Assembly: GCF_023509475.1 (NCBI RefSeq)
Contig: NZ_JAKSDZ010000005.1
Coordinates: 87,922 to 151,921, forward strand
DNA length: 64,000 bases
Origin: Aestuariirhabdus haliotis
GTDB lineage: Bacteria; Pseudomonadota; Gammaproteobacteria; Pseudomonadales; Aestuariirhabdaceae
Direction: 5' to 3'
How positions within the stretch are numbered: the first letter of the stretch is position 1; each line of letters opens with the position of its first letter. The notes under the pieces were generated by a model. That model saw only the letters and a list, made by a program, of their open reading frames with translations, was not told the DNA's origin and made no database searches. A program made the translations under genes and the position numbers. Positions 19,763 through 31,227 of this stretch are shown here, piece after piece.

Positions 19763-20669
19763 TTAAACGCTGCACGATCGCCCGAGCTTCAGACACAGGA
19801 TCACCCTCTCCCTCAACCCAGTGTATAGCATGACCCTGACGCTCCATGCGACGAAACCAGGTGTCCTGGCGTTTAGCGTACTGATGAATGGCCGCGTTTA
19901 GCTTCTGGAACAGATCGTTTCTGCTGTTGATATTACCCTGAAGAAAGTCGGCAATATAACGGTATTCCAAACCATAGTATTGCAACCGAAACCAGGGGAC
20001 ACCTTCAGCATGCAACCCCTCAACCTCTTCAATCATGCCCTCCTCGAAGCGCTCCTTTAAACGCCGGGTAATTCGTTGTCGCAGGACCTTTCTTGGCCAG
20101 CGAATACCCAGTAGCAAGGGAGACACCTTTGGCAGAGCTGGTAGCTGTTCGGCCAATTGACCTTCACCTTCAGCCACCTCAATCGCCCTGACCAAGCGCT
20201 TTCGATCCAGGCTGTCAGTGGTGTTGTGCAATGGTTTCAGGGCCGCAAGGCGGGCGACAAGTTCCTCCTGCCCTTTACCGGCCAACTCGCTACGCAGGGC
20301 CTGATTCTCAGGCACATGAATCAACCGATAACCCTTGATCACCGCCTCCAAATACAAACCACTGCCGCCAACCATAACCGGCCATGCCCCTTTTGAGCGT
20401 ACAGCCTCAAAAGCATCGAAAAAATCTTGCTGAAACCGGTAAACATTGTACTCCTCTCCAGCGTCGACAATATCGATCAAGTGGTAGGGTACCCCAACGT
20501 ATTCCTGCAGATCCTTACCACTGCCAATATCCATACCCCGATATACCTGACGCGAATCGGCAGACAGTATCTCCCCACCAAACTCACGCGCCAACTCAAT
20601 ACCCAGGCGGGTCTTACCCGAAGCCGTAGGCCCCAACACAACCAGCAGATCAACTTTTTGCTCCACCAT
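19755..20669 (-). CDS. miaA: tRNA dimethylallyltransferase, atypical (Bacteroidetes-like MiaA)
   Basis: MiaA adds an isopentenyl group to A37 of tRNAs reading UNN codons. The 304-residue protein has the Walker A GPTASGKT, the [14 protein letters not shown] motif and [11 protein letters not shown]. It differs from the usual gammaproteobacterial enzyme: after MDIG it reads [18 protein letters not shown], then EYNVYRFQ, and near the end [28 protein letters not shown] and IHWVE. These segments match, from memory, the Bacteroidetes MiaA type. It is not next to mutL or hfq. The ATG at 20669 is chosen because AAGG lies 7 bases upstream; a GTG at 20675 is in frame. A canonical miaA may exist elsewhere. 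Confidence 0.85.
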   Translation of the reverse strand: MVEQKVDLLVVLGPTASGKTRLGIELAREFGGEILSADSRQVYRGMDIGSGKDLQEYVGVPYHLIDIVDAGEEYNVYRFQQDFFDAFEAVRSKGAWPVMVGGSGLYLEAVIKGYRLIHVPENQALRSELAGKGQEELVARLAALKPLHNTTDSLDRKRLVRAIEVAEGEGQLAEQLPALPKVSPLLLGIRWPRKVLRQRITRRLKERFEEGMIEEVEGLHAEGVPWFRLQYYGLEYRYIADFLQGNINSRNDLFQKLNAAIHQYAKRQDTWFRRMERQGHAIHWVEGEGDPVSEARAIVQRLTA

Positions 20670-20806
20670 CACCACACCTTAAAGGGAATCCATCGCTATT
20701 ATCCCATACAACCTCAGCCAAAAACCCATTACCGTCAGACTTGCCTCTATTCGGCATTCCTCCTATGCTGCCCCCCACAGTTAGTAGATTAAGAGACCGT
20801 ATAAAC

Positions 20807-21988
20807 ATGCAAGACGTTGTTATAGTTGCCGCTACCCGTACCGCCATTGGTGCCTTTGGTGGCGCTCTCTCCTCTGTGGATGCCACCGAGCTGGGTGCTG
20901 CCGTTGTTAAATCCCTGATTGATAAAAGCGGTATCGATGCCGCTCAGCTGGACGAAATCATCCTGGGTCAGGTTCTGACTGCCGGCTGCGGCCAAAACAC
21001 GGCACGACAATCACTGATCAAAGCCGGCGTACCGGCTTCAGTGCCCGCCCTGACGATCAACAAGGTTTGCGGCTCCGGCCTTAAGGCACTTCATCTTGCC
21101 AGCCAGGCCATCCGCCTGGGCGATGCGGAGATGATCATCGCCGGTGGACAGGAAAACATGAGCCAGGCCCCCCACGTCTTACCAAACAGTCGAAATGGCC
21201 AGCGTATGGGCAACTGGTCGATGGTGGATACTATGATCAGCGATGGCCTGTGGGATGCCTTCAATGATTACCATATGGGTATCACCGCTGAGAATATCGT
21301 TCAAAAATACGGCTTCTCACGCGAGCAACAAGACGATTTTGCCGCCAAGTCACAGCAAAAAGCAGTTCAGGCCATCGCCGAGCAGCGCTTTTCCGATGAG
21401 ATTACCCCTGTCAGCATTCCACAGCGTAAAGGCGATCCCGTTACTGTACTCACAGACGAGCAGCCTCGCCCAAACACCAGCGCAGAATCTTTGGCTAAAT
21501 TGCGCCCGGCCTTTAAGAAAGATGGCACCGTAACCGCGGGCAATGCTTCTACCCTGAATGATGGCGCTGCGGCCGTATTACTCTGCAGCCGTCAAAAAGC
21601 ACAGGCGCTCGGTCTCACCCCACTCGCCACCATCAGAGCCTATGCCAATGCCGGTGTTGATCCGGAAATCATGGGTACCGGCCCGATTCCCGCAACCCGC
21701 CGCTGCCTCGAGAAAGCGGGCTGGAATATCGAACAACTGGATCTGATCGAGGCTAACGAAGCCTTCGCCGCACAGGCAATGGCAGTTAATCACGATCTGG
21801 GATGGGACACCGAGAAGGTTAACGTTAATGGTGGCGCCATCGCATTGGGACATCCGATTGGCGCCTCCGGCTGCCGAATTCTTGTGACTCTGGTGCATGA
21901 GATGATTCGCCGCGACGCCAAGAAAGGCCTTGCCACACTTTGTATCGGCGGAGGCCAGGGTGTAGCGTTGGCAATCGAACGCGAATAA
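20807..21988 (+). CDS. Acetyl-CoA acetyltransferase (thiolase)
   Basis: This is a degradative or biosynthetic thiolase that condenses two acetyl-CoA to acetoacetyl-CoA or the reverse. The 393-residue protein starts [19 protein letters not shown], carries the acylated Cys in [11 protein letters not shown] (about residue 88), the [11 protein letters not shown] signature, the catalytic His in [15 protein letters not shown] and the second Cys in [10 protein letters not shown] near the end. An open frame upstream to 20741 is ignored, as the family starts at this Met. It is monocistronic between the miaA promoter region and a perfect terminator. Role (polyhydroxybutyrate, acetoacetate or fatty-acid metabolism) is not decided by context. 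Confidence 0.92.
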   Translation: MQDVVIVAATRTAIGAFGGALSSVDATELGAAVVKSLIDKSGIDAAQLDEIILGQVLTAGCGQNTARQSLIKAGVPASVPALTINKVCGSGLKALHLASQAIRLGDAEMIIAGGQENMSQAPHVLPNSRNGQRMGNWSMVDTMISDGLWDAFNDYHMGITAENIVQKYGFSREQQDDFAAKSQQKAVQAIAEQRFSDEITPVSIPQRKGDPVTVLTDEQPRPNTSAESLAKLRPAFKKDGTVTAGNASTLNDGAAAVLLCSRQKAQALGLTPLATIRAYANAGVDPEIMGTGPIPATRRCLEKAGWNIEQLDLIEANEAFAAQAMAVNHDLGWDTEKVNVNGGAIALGHPIGASGCRILVTLVHEMIRRDAKKGLATLCIGGGQGVALAIERE

Positions 21989-22051
21989 CCCTCACCCGCA
22001 TCCTGCAAAATTGCTTTTTGATTCATGCGAACGAAACTGGTCGAAAAGCAG

Positions 22052-22089
22052 ACAATAAAAAAGAGCGCCTAGGCGCTCTTTTTTATTGT
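22052..22089. terminator. Bidirectional terminator between thiolase gene and pnp
   Basis: A perfect 18-bp stem, with the arms joined at GAGCGCC-TA-GGCGCTC, contains A-runs on one side and T-runs on the other. It serves the convergent thiolase gene and pnp. Confidence 0.9.
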
Positions 22090-22106
22090 GACAAAGCGAT
22101 CAGAAA

Positions 22107-24215
22107 TTAATCTTCCTGATCAGCCTCGGCAGCAGCAACTTCCTTGATGCTCAGCTTGATGCGACCGCGATTATCCACGTCCAGCACCACAACTTTCACC
22201 TCTTCACCCTCTTTCAGGTAGTCGGTGACTTTCTCAACTCGCTCTTCTGCAATCTGGGAGATATGAACCAGACCATCTTTGCCAGGCAGAATATTGACGA
22301 AGGCACCAAAGTCTACAATACGCTCAACCTTACCGGTGTAGATCTTACCCACTTCGGCTTCAGCAGTGATGCTCATAACCATATCGACGGCAGCCTGACT
22401 GGCAGCCTTGTCGTCGGCGTAGATCTTGACGGTACCGTCGTCTTCGATATCAACGGATGCGCCGGTGGTTTCACAGATAGAACGGATGGTCGCCCCCCCC
22501 TTACCAATAACATCGCGAATCTTATCGGAATCGATCTTCAAAGCGGTCATAGCAGGGGCATTGTCGGACAACTCAGGACGAGATTCGGCCAAGACCTTAT
22601 TCATTTCACCCAGGATATGCATACGCGCTTCGTTAGCCTGAGCCAATGCGATTTCCATAATCTCTTCGGTGATACCCTGAATCTTGATATCCATCTGCAA
22701 GGCCGTGATACCTTCATCGGTACCAGCTACCTTAAAGTCCATATCACCCAGGTGATCCTCATCACCCAGAATATCGGTCAGAACGGCGAACTTTTCACCC
22801 TCTTTCACCAGGCCCATCGCAATACCAGCAACCGGCGCCTTCAGAGGTACACCCGCATCCATCAAGGCCAGACTGGCACCACAGACAGAAGCCATTGAGC
22901 TTGAACCGTTGGATTCAGTAATTTCAGAAACCACACGGATGGTGTACGGGAACTCTTCTTCGGTGGGCAGCATGGCCTGAACACCACGACGAGCCAAACG
23001 GCCATGACCAATTTCACGACGACCCGGACTGCCAACACGACCGCATTCCCCTACAGAATAAGGAGGGAAGTTGTAGTGCAACATGAAGGGGTCACGCTGA
23101 TCACCTTCGAGCATATCGAGACGCATGGCATCACGAGCCGTACCCAGAGTGGCGGTAACAATGGCCTGAGTCTCACCTCGGGTGAAGAGCGAAGAACCAT
23201 GAGTCTTGGGCAGAACACCAGTCTCTACATTGATAGCACGAACCGTCTTGGTATCACGACCATCGATACGTGGCTCACCGTTAACAACATTCTGGCGAAC
23301 GGTTGTCTTTTCCAGAGACGCAAACGCCTGCTTGACGTCATCGCCTGAGAATTGGCCTTCGGCTTCACCCGCCAACTGCTCGACAGCTGCGTCACGCACC
23401 TTGCCCAGCTCTTCGTAACGCTCAAGCTTGTTGATAATCTTGTAAGCGGCACGGATTTTTTCACCGGCGGCCAGATTAACAGCATCGAGCAGTTGCTCGT
23501 TTTGAGCTTCAGCTTGCCATTCCCAGCGAGGCTTACCCGCTTCGGCTGCCAGCTCATTCACGGCAGTGATAACCGCCTGATATTGCTGGTGTGCGAACAG
23601 AACCGCGCCAAGCATCTCATCTTCGGTCAGCTCATCCGCTTCAGATTCAACCATCAGGACAGCATCGTTAGTACCCGCAACCACCATGTCCAGCAGAGAA
23701 TCCTCCAGCTGGGCAAAGCTTGGGTTGAGCATATAGCCGTCATCTTCGGTAAAGCCAACACGGGCTACACCAATCGGGCCATCAAAAGGAATACCAGAGA
23801 TAGCCAGTGCGGCAGAGGTACCAATCATGGCTGCGATATCAGGGTCTTGCACCTTATCAGTAGACATCACGGTACAGGTAACCTGCACTTCGTTCATGAA
23901 GCCTTTAGGGAAAAGAGGACGGATAGGGCGATCGATCACTCGGGAAGTGAGTGTCTCACGCTCGGAAGGGCGACCTTCACGCTTGAAAAAGCTGCCAGGT
24001 ATCTTACCGGCAGCATAGGTTTTTTCCTGATAGTGAACGGACAGGGGAAACCATCCACGGCTTGGGTCGGCTGTTTTGGAGCCTACCACGGTAGTCAGTA
24101 CGGACAAGCCGCCCATAGTTACCATTACAGCGCCTGTTGCCTGGCGCGCGATACGACCTGTTTCCAGGGTTACGGTTTGATCACCGAATTGAAATGTTTT
24201 AGTTACCGGGTTCAC
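22107..24215 (-). CDS. pnp: Polyribonucleotide nucleotidyltransferase (PNPase)
   Basis: PNPase degrades RNA 3' to 5' by phosphorolysis and is part of the degradosome. The 702-residue product has two RNase PH-like domains (first with [19 protein letters not shown], second with [18 protein letters not shown]), a KH domain ([16 protein letters not shown]) and a C-terminal S1 domain ([20 protein letters not shown]). It starts at a GTG at 24215, with AAGGA 8 bases upstream; the usual N-terminus [11 protein letters not shown] begins there. It follows rpsO, as in E. coli, after a terminator-like hairpin, and has a leader of over 200 bases that could carry autoregulatory structures. Confidence 0.96.
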   Translation of the reverse strand: MNPVTKTFQFGDQTVTLETGRIARQATGAVMVTMGGLSVLTTVVGSKTADPSRGWFPLSVHYQEKTYAAGKIPGSFFKREGRPSERETLTSRVIDRPIRPLFPKGFMNEVQVTCTVMSTDKVQDPDIAAMIGTSAALAISGIPFDGPIGVARVGFTEDDGYMLNPSFAQLEDSLLDMVVAGTNDAVLMVESEADELTEDEMLGAVLFAHQQYQAVITAVNELAAEAGKPRWEWQAEAQNEQLLDAVNLAAGEKIRAAYKIINKLERYEELGKVRDAAVEQLAGEAEGQFSGDDVKQAFASLEKTTVRQNVVNGEPRIDGRDTKTVRAINVETGVLPKTHGSSLFTRGETQAIVTATLGTARDAMRLDMLEGDQRDPFMLHYNFPPYSVGECGRVGSPGRREIGHGRLARRGVQAMLPTEEEFPYTIRVVSEITESNGSSSMASVCGASLALMDAGVPLKAPVAGIAMGLVKEGEKFAVLTDILGDEDHLGDMDFKVAGTDEGITALQMDIKIQGITEEIMEIALAQANEARMHILGEMNKVLAESRPELSDNAPAMTALKIDSDKIRDVIGKGGATIRSICETTGASVDIEDDGTVKIYADDKAASQAAVDMVMSITAEAEVGKIYTGKVERIVDFGAFVNILPGKDGLVHISQIAEERVEKVTDYLKEGEEVKVVVLDVDNRGRIKLSIKEVAAAEADQED

Positions 24216-24429
24216 GGTGTTTTCCTTCTTTCTCGGACTGTGTGTCAATGTATCTTATTTACTAGGGCATAGGCCCATCATTCATTACTTTTACTTTTGC
24301 CGCTGAGCGGCCTGCCTGTACACCCCATGTCGACCACAATTTGATTCTTTTCGGTGGCCCAACTGTCGAGGATTCCAGTACAAACAAAACACCGCTAAAG
24401 ATTCCACAAGAATCAATAGCGGTGCTTGA

Positions 24430-24461
24430 AAAACGGAATACCCACCAAAGGGTGGGTATTC
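24430..24461 (-). terminator. Terminator or processing hairpin between rpsO and pnp
   Basis: On the minus strand GAATACCCACC and GGTGGGTATTC form an 11-bp perfect stem with a 4-base loop, followed by CGTTTTTC. It lies 20 bases after the rpsO stop. In E. coli the equivalent site partially terminates rpsO messages; read-through reaches pnp. Confidence 0.8.
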
Positions 24462-24481
24462 TGCCGAAAGATCATCGAGGC

Positions 24482-24751
24482 TTAGCGACGCAGACCTAGG
24501 CTGCTAATCAGGGCCTTGTAACGATCAACATTCTTACCCTTCAGGTAGTCCAGCAGCTTACGACGCTGGTTTACCATGCGGATCAGACCACGACGTGAGT
24601 GGTGATCCTTGTGGTGGCCTTTAAAGTGACCCTGCAGGCTCTCGATGTTGGCGGTCAGCAGAGCGACCTGTACTTCGGGAGAACCGGTATCACCTTCGGC
24701 TTGTTGATACTGTTTAACGACTTCTGCTTTCTTTTCAGCACTTAATGCCAT
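24482..24751 (-). CDS. rpsO: 30S ribosomal protein S15
   Basis: S15 binds the central domain of 16S rRNA early in assembly. The 89-residue protein has the typical [16 protein letters not shown] start, [19 protein letters not shown], and a C-terminal [20 protein letters not shown]. The ATG at 24751 is the family start; 9 extra residues upstream are not. The truB-rpsO-pnp order is standard. The 141-base gap to truB could hold a separate rpsO promoter and the self-binding leader. Confidence 0.98.
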   Translation of the reverse strand: MALSAEKKAEVVKQYQQAEGDTGSPEVQVALLTANIESLQGHFKGHHKDHHSRRGLIRMVNQRRKLLDYLKGKNVDRYKALISSLGLRR

Positions 24752-24892
24752 GGTATAAAACTCCATAGAAATATGCATTGAGCAGCCTTAGCTGCGAAAA
24801 ATTCAGGAATAACCGTGCATATTTACAGTTACCCTGATGCTCGCAAACCCACACAGGATCAGCGGCTGCGCGATTATAGCAAAGATATTGGC

Positions 24893-25819
24893 CTAGCGTA
24901 CAATTAATCGGCGCGGGGCTATACGGCCATCATTATCCACTTCGCCAATACCCAAAAAGATGCGCTCGCCCTCTTCGGGCTGCTGATAGATCCGCACCCA
25001 TCCATCGACTGGAGATTTGGGCACCAATACCGGCTGGCCCTGGCTAATGTAATAGGCACTGGCATCCCCAACCACCACCTCGGGCCAATTCATCACAGCC
25101 GTATCAGGAGGAATCAGCAGCGCATCCAGAGCATCATGCCCCCCCTCTTCCCGAACATCTTCAAGGGCTTCAAGAGTATAGATCTGAGCCTCTTCAAAAG
25201 GGCCCGCGCGAAAGCGTCGCAAAGCCTTTACGTAAGCCCCGCAACCCAATTCATCCCCCATATCCTGAATCAGTGAACGGATATAGGTGCCTTTACTGCA
25301 GAGCACCCTGAATTGTGCCTCACAGTCAGGGATAGAGGAGCTTGCTGCCAGTTCGTAGATGACGACTGAGCGCGCTTTACGCTCAATTTCGATACCCTCT
25401 CGGGCCAGTTTGTAAAGCGGCTTGCCATCAACTTTGAGCGCCGAATACATCGGGGGCACTTGCTGCTGAGGGCCGCGAAACTGCTGCATGACTTGCTCCA
25501 GCTGAGCCTCGGTAAAATCAGGAGCAGACACAGGAGTCAACTCGCCTTCCGCATCACCGGTATCGCTGCGGGCACCAAAACAGGCCGTAGCAATATAGCC
25601 CTTATCGGAATCGAGCAGATACTGAGAAAATTTGGTAGCCTCACCCAGACAAATGGGCAGGACACCCGTCGCCAAAGGATCGAGACTGCCCGTATGGCCC
25701 GCCTTCGCGGCCCCGTACAGGCGCTTGACTCGTTGCAGAACGGCGTTGGAAGTTTCACCCTGATGCTTATCCACCAGAACAATGCCGCTGATATTACGGC
25801 CCTTATTTCGTCGCCCCAC
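24893..25819 (-). CDS. truB: tRNA pseudouridine(55) synthase
   Basis: TruB forms the universal T-loop pseudouridine. The 308-residue protein has ISGIVLVDKHQGETSNA, the catalytic Asp in HTGSLDPLATGVLP, GYIATACFGARSDTGDAEG and the PUA-like C-terminal region ending RIAPRRLIVR. It starts with GTG at 25819, 6 bases after the rbfA stop, with an AAAGG upstream. Coupled to infB-rbfA. Confidence 0.95.
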   Translation of the reverse strand: MGRRNKGRNISGIVLVDKHQGETSNAVLQRVKRLYGAAKAGHTGSLDPLATGVLPICLGEATKFSQYLLDSDKGYIATACFGARSDTGDAEGELTPVSAPDFTEAQLEQVMQQFRGPQQQVPPMYSALKVDGKPLYKLAREGIEIERKARSVVIYELAASSSIPDCEAQFRVLCSKGTYIRSLIQDMGDELGCGAYVKALRRFRAGPFEEAQIYTLEALEDVREEGGHDALDALLIPPDTAVMNWPEVVVGDASAYYISQGQPVLVPKSPVDGWVRIYQQPEEGERIFLGIGEVDNDGRIAPRRLIVR

Positions 25820-25825
25820 CTTTAA

Positions 25826-26221
25826 CTACTCCGCAGAATCGGTATCGTCTTTCGGGTGCTGACTGTCTTCCGTCATGGCCCTGTCAATCAAGGAGGAGAG
25901 ATGACGACCTCGAGAGAGGCTCTCATCGTAATAAAAACTCAGTTGGGGCGTAATTCGCAACTTCACCGCTCGCGCCAACCGAGAGCGAAGAAAGCCCGCC
26001 GCCTTGTTGAGCACCTCAAGCTGCTCTTCAATGGCGTCTTTGCTCTCTTCCCCCATAAAGGTCACATGGACTCGTGCATAGGCGAGGTCACGGCTGACAT
26101 CAACGCCGCTTACCGTGACCATACCAAGGCGTGGATCCTTGATCTCTTGCTGAATGGTACGGGCCAACTCTTTCTGAAGCTGGTCCGCAACACGCTGGGT
26201 ACGACTGTAGTCTTTTGGCAT
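25826..26221 (-). CDS. rbfA: Ribosome-binding factor A
   Basis: RbfA helps mature the 30S subunit, particularly at low temperature, by binding the 16S 5' helix region. The 131-residue protein has the conserved start (SRTQRVADQLQKELA), the DPRLGMVTVSGVDVSRDL segment and a KLRITPQLSFYYDESL strand. It lies 6 bases after infB and 6 before truB in one operon. Confidence 0.95.
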   Translation of the reverse strand: MPKDYSRTQRVADQLQKELARTIQQEIKDPRLGMVTVSGVDVSRDLAYARVHVTFMGEESKDAIEEQLEVLNKAAGFLRSRLARAVKLRITPQLSFYYDESLSRGRHLSSLIDRAMTEDSQHPKDDTDSAE

Positions 26222-26227
26222 TATTAA

Positions 26228-28735
26228 TCAGCTATCCAGAGTTCGTGCTACTTCGACACCCTTGAAGACCTCAATCAGGTCACCGGCCTTAACGTCGTTA
26301 TAGCTCTTCACACCGATACCACATTCAACACCGTTACGTACTTCATTGACATCGTCCTTGTAGCGACGCAGCGACTCAAGCTCACCTTCAAATACGACGA
26401 CGTTGTCACGCAATACACGAATACGCTCGTTACGGAACACTGTACCCTCGATCACCATACAACCGGCAATCGCACCCAACTTGGGTGAGCGGAATACGTC
26501 GCGGACTTCGGCGATACCCACAATCTCTTCTCGCAGCTCTGAGCCGAGAAGACCCGTAAGTGCCTTGTTCACGTCGTCAATGATGTCGTAGATGACGCTG
26601 TAGTAACGCATATCCAGCTCTTCGCTTTCGACGATACGTCGCGCACTGGCGTCAGCCCGAACATTAAAGCCAAAGATCACTGCGTTAGAGGCCAGCGCCA
26701 GGTTTGCGTCGGTTTCGGTGATTCCTCCGACACCACTGGAGACAACTTTCACCTGAACCTCTTCGTTGCCCAGGTCATTCAAGGCACCAATCAACGCCTC
26801 AAGAGATCCGCGCACATCGGTTTTCAGAACAACATTCAGCGTCTTGCGTTCGCCACCCATGTTGTCGAACAGGTTCTCCAGCTTGGAAGCCTGCTGTCGA
26901 GCCAGCTTAACTTCGCGGAACTTGCCTTGGCGGAACAAGGCGATTTCACGAGCTTTACGCTCATCGCGTACGACCAGCATCTCATCACCAGCATCCGGTG
27001 TGCCATCAAGCCCCAGAATCTCAACCGGGATAGAAGGACCAGCAGCTTTAATCGGCTTGGCATTTTCGTCGAGCATTGCGCGAACTCGGCCATACTGCTG
27101 ACCAACCAGTACGTTATCACCCAGATTCAGCGTGCCGTTTTGTACCAGAATGGTAGCAACCGGACCACGCCCCTTATCCAGACGTGATTCGACCACGATA
27201 CCCTTGCCAGGTGCTTCAGGCACCGCATTCAGCTCAAGCATTTCTGACTGCAGCAGAATAGCATCAAGTAGCTCATCAATACCTTGGCCGGTATGAGCCG
27301 AGACAGGAACAAACTGAGTATCACCACCCCAATCCTCGGGGATAACATCCTTGGCCGCCATCTCGTTTTTAACGCGATCTGGGTCCGCTTGCTCCTTATC
27401 CATTTTGTTAACTGCAACCACCAGCGGCACACCCGCTGCCTTGGAATGCTGAATGGCCTCTTCCGTCTGCGGCATCATGCCATCATCAGCAGCAACAACC
27501 AGAATAACGATATCTGTCGCCTTGGCTCCTCGAGCACGCATCGCCGTAAAGGCCGCGTGTCCGGGAGTATCAAGGAAGGTGATCATGCCGTGACCGGTTT
27601 CCACATGATAGGCACCGATATGCTGGGTAATACCGCCGGCCTCGCCAGCTTGTACCTTGGCCTTACGAATGTAGTCGAGCAAAGAGGTTTTACCGTGGTC
27701 AACGTGACCCATAACCGTAACCACCGGAGCACGTGACTGACTCTCACCCTCATCGTGCGCCTGATGATCCTGCTCGAGGCTATCCTCAATCGCATCAGCT
27801 TTAACCAGCTTAACCTTGTGACCCATCTCTTCAACCACAATGCTGGCAGTTTCCTGATCGATCACCTGATTAATAGTTACCATGGAACCCATGGTGAACA
27901 TGGCCTTGATAACCTCAGCAGCCTTAACCGACATTCGCTGGGCTAGCTCAGCAACTGTAATGGTTTCTGGCAAAGCCACTTCACGAACCACTGGTGCAGT
28001 CGGTTTCTCAAAAGCGTGCTCGGCTTGCTGGTTACCACGACGCTGATTCGCCTTACCAGCACGCGCCTTGGCACTGCCTTTACGAGCCTTTTCACTACGG
28101 TGCAAGGTGCCACGCCCGCCAGCACCGCGCTTACCTCGACCGGGTCCGCGCTCATTATCTTTACGACGACGCTCTTCCGCTTCACGGCGCGCCTTTTCAA
28201 GATCAGCACGACGCTTGTCTTCTTCAGACTTACGCTGCTGATCTGCGGCTTGACGTTCGGCATCTGCTCGCTCAGCTTCTTTGCGCTCAGCTTCTTGTTT
28301 CTTGCGAGTTTCTTCGTCTTTTCGTTCAGCCTCAAGGCGCTGACGAGCCTCTTGCAACTTACGATCTTCTTCTTCAGCCTTTTGTTGCGCCTCTTCACGG
28401 CGCGACTTCTCGACTTCCACCTCTGGTGCGATATTACGCTTAACGTAAGTGCGCTTCTTACGCACCTCGACGTTTACCGTTTTACCTTTCACTCCGCCGC
28501 CAACTTTTAGCTGACTGGTGGTTTTACGCTTCAAAGTAATCTTGCTTGGTTCAGCATCACCCTCCGCTTCACCATGACTGCGTTTTAAAAATGCGAGCAA
28601 AGTTTGCTTTTCACCATCGGTAATAGAATCACTACCGGAGGTTTGAGGCAGTCCTGCATCTTTCATTTGCTCCAACATGCGGTCTACGGGAGTACCGACT
28701 ACTTGCGCGAGCTGCTCTACCGTCACTTCTGACAT
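26228..28735 (-). CDS. infB: Translation initiation factor IF-2
   Basis: IF-2 is the GTPase that delivers fMet-tRNA to the 30S subunit and promotes subunit joining. The 835-residue protein has an N-terminal IF2_N helix domain ([18 protein letters not shown]), a long charged Lys/Glu/Arg-rich linker (about residues 90-240), a second IF2_N-like domain ([19 protein letters not shown]), the G domain with [22 protein letters not shown] and NKMDK, and C-terminal domains ending in a beta-barrel. It follows nusA by 24 bases. Internal start sites giving shorter forms, as in E. coli, are plausible but not shown here. Confidence 0.97.
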   Translation of the reverse strand: MSEVTVEQLAQVVGTPVDRMLEQMKDAGLPQTSGSDSITDGEKQTLLAFLKRSHGEAEGDAEPSKITLKRKTTSQLKVGGGVKGKTVNVEVRKKRTYVKRNIAPEVEVEKSRREEAQQKAEEEDRKLQEARQRLEAERKDEETRKKQEAERKEAERADAERQAADQQRKSEEDKRRADLEKARREAEERRRKDNERGPGRGKRGAGGRGTLHRSEKARKGSAKARAGKANQRRGNQQAEHAFEKPTAPVVREVALPETITVAELAQRMSVKAAEVIKAMFTMGSMVTINQVIDQETASIVVEEMGHKVKLVKADAIEDSLEQDHQAHDEGESQSRAPVVTVMGHVDHGKTSLLDYIRKAKVQAGEAGGITQHIGAYHVETGHGMITFLDTPGHAAFTAMRARGAKATDIVILVVAADDGMMPQTEEAIQHSKAAGVPLVVAVNKMDKEQADPDRVKNEMAAKDVIPEDWGGDTQFVPVSAHTGQGIDELLDAILLQSEMLELNAVPEAPGKGIVVESRLDKGRGPVATILVQNGTLNLGDNVLVGQQYGRVRAMLDENAKPIKAAGPSIPVEILGLDGTPDAGDEMLVVRDERKAREIALFRQGKFREVKLARQQASKLENLFDNMGGERKTLNVVLKTDVRGSLEALIGALNDLGNEEVQVKVVSSGVGGITETDANLALASNAVIFGFNVRADASARRIVESEELDMRYYSVIYDIIDDVNKALTGLLGSELREEIVGIAEVRDVFRSPKLGAIAGCMVIEGTVFRNERIRVLRDNVVVFEGELESLRRYKDDVNEVRNGVECGIGVKSYNDVKAGDLIEVFKGVEVARTLDS

Positions 28736-28759
28736 TCGCTGTTCTCCTCTATTCGGCTC

Positions 28760-30262
28760 TTAGCCCTGAGTACCGTCTTCGAACCAGGGGGCACGCGCTG
28801 TCATTATCAACTGCCCGGCACGCTCTTCATCAATTCCTTCAATGCTCAGCAGATCATCAACAGCCTGCTCCGCAAGGTCTTCCATGGTGCAGATACCCTC
28901 TGCAGCCAACAGGAAGGCCAGATGCTTCTCCATACCATCCATATTAAGCAGATCTTCTGCCGGATGACTGGATTCCAGCTTTTCTTCATTGGCAATTGCC
29001 AACGTTAACAGACGATCTTTTGCTCGCTTACGAAGCTCTTCAACGATCTCTTCGTCGAAGCCTCCAATTTCGAGCATCTCTTCCAGCGGCACATAGGCCA
29101 CCTCCTCAATGGAAGTAAAGCCCTCTTCCATCAACACCATCGCAATATCTTCATCCACATCCAGCTGCGCCATAAAGGTATGGGCGATACTATCAGCTTC
29201 CTGGCTCTGCTTGGACTGGGCATCCTCTTCCGTCATGACATTGAGGGACCAACCGGTCAACTCACTCGCCAGGCGAACATTTTGCCCACTACGACCTATT
29301 GCTTGCGCCAGATTGTCTTCGGCTACCGCGACATCCATGGTGCGAGACTCTTCGTCCACGACGATCGAAGCAACCTCAGCAGGCGACATCGCATTAATGA
29401 CCAACTGAGCCGGATTGTCATCCCACAGGATGATGTCTACTCGCTCATTGCCCAACTCACCAGAAACGGCCTGCACGCGAGAACCTCGCATTCCAACACA
29501 GGCACCGACCGGATCAATGCGACCGTCGTTGGTTTTAACAGCAATCTTGGCACGAGAGCCTGGATCACGAGCCGCCGCACGAATCTCAATCACTTCTTCG
29601 GCAATTTCTGGCACTTCAATTTTGAACAGTTCAATCAGAACCTGCGGATCGGTACGGCTAAGGATCAACTGTGGACCACGCTGCTCGGCGCGAATCTCCA
29701 ACAGCAAGGCCCGCACCCGGGTGCCAACCCGAAAAGTTTCACGAGGAATAATATGCTCGCGAGGCATCAAGGCTTCAGCATTGTTACCCAGGTCGATGAT
29801 GATACTGTCGCGGCTGACTTTTTTAACCGTTCCACTGACCAGTTCACCCAACCGCTCACGATAAGCATCAACAACCTGAGCGCGCTCTGCTTCGCGAACC
29901 TTTTGTACGATAACCTGCTTTGCGGTCTGGGCAGCAATGCGGCCAAAGTCGACCGACTCAACCTGCTCTTCCCAGGAACTACCAATTTCCAGACTCTCAT
30001 CCTTCTCTTTGGCTTCGTCCAACGTTAACTCTGCGCCCGGGATAGAAAAATCTTCATCGGCAACCACATCCCAGCGACGAAATGATTCGTAGTCGCCAGA
30101 TTCACGATCGATGGAGACACGGATATCAACATCGGTCTCGTTGATGTAGCGCTTCTTTGTTGCCGTAGCCAAAGCAATTTCCATTGCTTCAAAGATTACG
30201 TCTTGCGGAACTCCTTTTTCATTGGAGACCGACTCAATTACCAGCAAAATTTCTTTACTCAT
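28760..30262 (-). CDS. nusA: Transcription termination/antitermination protein NusA
   Basis: NusA binds RNA polymerase and RNA, modulating pausing, termination and rRNA antitermination. The 500-residue protein has the N-terminal polymerase-binding domain, an S1 domain ([19 protein letters not shown]), two KH domains ([19 protein letters not shown] and [19 protein letters not shown]), and two C-terminal acidic repeats (about 370-495) with helix-hairpin-helix character, as in gamma species. It is cotranscribed with rimP and infB. Confidence 0.97.
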   Translation of the reverse strand: MSKEILLVIESVSNEKGVPQDVIFEAMEIALATATKKRYINETDVDIRVSIDRESGDYESFRRWDVVADEDFSIPGAELTLDEAKEKDESLEIGSSWEEQVESVDFGRIAAQTAKQVIVQKVREAERAQVVDAYRERLGELVSGTVKKVSRDSIIIDLGNNAEALMPREHIIPRETFRVGTRVRALLLEIRAEQRGPQLILSRTDPQVLIELFKIEVPEIAEEVIEIRAAARDPGSRAKIAVKTNDGRIDPVGACVGMRGSRVQAVSGELGNERVDIILWDDNPAQLVINAMSPAEVASIVVDEESRTMDVAVAEDNLAQAIGRSGQNVRLASELTGWSLNVMTEEDAQSKQSQEADSIAHTFMAQLDVDEDIAMVLMEEGFTSIEEVAYVPLEEMLEIGGFDEEIVEELRKRAKDRLLTLAIANEEKLESSHPAEDLLNMDGMEKHLAFLLAAEGICTMEDLAEQAVDDLLSIEGIDEERAGQLIMTARAPWFEDGTQG

Positions 30263-30321
30263 GCTTGCCTCACCTAACGCCTGGTTCAGATAACCTTACT
30301 GAACCGAACCACGCCAACAGA

Positions 30322-30777
30322 TTAAAACCGGGGAACGATATTTGCCTTCTCGATACTATCGATCGGTAGCAAATATTCATGATCCTCCACCAGGAGCACC
30401 ACATCATCCGCTTCTACACCATTAATAACGCCCTGAAATTTCCGGCGTCCATCGTAGGGCACGCGTAAGCGAAGACTTACCGCCTGCCCGATATATGCTT
30501 TGTACTGTTCTACTGTGAATAAAGGGCGGTCCATACCGGGAGAGGAAACCTCCAGGGTGTATTCACCCGCAATAGGGTCCTCAACATCCAACACCGCGCT
30601 GACCTGACGACTGACAGCTTCGCAATGCTCAAGCGTCACTCCCTCGGTCGAGTCAATATAAATCCGCAACAGTGTATGGCGCCCTTGGGACATATACTCA
30701 ATACCCCAAAACTCCAGACCAAGCCCCTCGGATACTGGCTTTACCAGCTCCTCAAGGATTTCCAGCTTGCTTGCCAA
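30322..30777 (-). CDS. rimP: Ribosome maturation factor RimP
   Basis: RimP is needed for 30S maturation. Family landmarks are [22 protein letters not shown], the [15 protein letters not shown] motif and a C-terminal SH3-like barrel ([20 protein letters not shown]). The start is assigned to a TTG at 30777 with a textbook AGGAGG 7 bases upstream (AGGAGGTTGCAGC before it). This gives 151 residues, the normal length. An in-frame start at 30843 would add 22 cysteine-rich residues foreign to the family. It heads rimP-nusA-infB. Confidence 0.93.
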   Translation of the reverse strand: MASKLEILEELVKPVSEGLGLEFWGIEYMSQGRHTLLRIYIDSTEGVTLEHCEAVSRQVSAVLDVEDPIAGEYTLEVSSPGMDRPLFTVEQYKAYIGQAVSLRLRVPYDGRRKFQGVINGVEADDVVLLVEDHEYLLPIDSIEKANIVPRF

Positions 30778-30896
30778 AGCTGCAACCTCCTGCGCGTAAT
30801 CACGACATAAACAGCAGCAACAAAAAATGGGCATAAAGCCCATCCCATTTTACCGATCAGAAAAACGCTCCGTCGGCGATCTCTTTCCAGCTAATA

Positions 30897-30920
30897 AAAA
30901 GCCCCTGAATAGGGGCTTTT
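30897..30920 (-). terminator. Terminator after tRNA-fMet
   Basis: AAAAGCCCCT-GAAT-AGGGGCTTTT forms a perfect 10-bp stem. It lies 7 bases past the 3' end of the initiator tRNA in the direction of its transcription. Read-through into rimP is likely partial, as in the E. coli metY-rimP unit. Confidence 0.8.
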
Positions 30921-30926
30921 AAAAGT

Positions 30927-31003
<77 letters not shown>

Positions 31004-31125
31004 CCTATTCGCGGATCGGGATTATAGTCTTCAATCCCTATCAGGTCAACCGGCCTGGCTGTGGCTGACCCTCTTCTAAATCTTGCTGCCCAGCCGTAAA
31101 AATCAGCTGTGAAAGCGTTATAAAT

Positions 31126-31212
31126 TGGTGCCGAAGGCGGGACTTGAACCCGCACGAGCTATCGCTCACTACCCCCTCAAGATAGCGTGTCTACCAATTC
31201 CACCACTTCGGC
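31126..31212 (-). tRNA. tRNA-Leu (anticodon GAG)
   Basis: The 87-base class II tRNA on the minus strand begins GCCGAAGTGGTGGAATTGGT and has anticodon loop TTGAGGG (anticodon GAG), a long variable arm, the T-loop GGTTCAAGTCC and an encoded CCA end. It decodes CUC/CUU leucine codons. It follows secG by 15 bases, the usual gamma order secG-leu-metY. Confidence 0.96.
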
Positions 31213-31227
31213 AAATCAAGCTTAAGA

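Noticed and set aside
23352..24272. 306-codon plus-strand frame opposite pnp
   Set aside because: It mirrors the pnp coding strand, has odd composition and no domain.
28115..28480. Repetitive Lys/Glu/Arg-coding stretch in infB considered as a repeat element
   Set aside because: It is the ordinary charged linker of IF-2, not a DNA repeat array.
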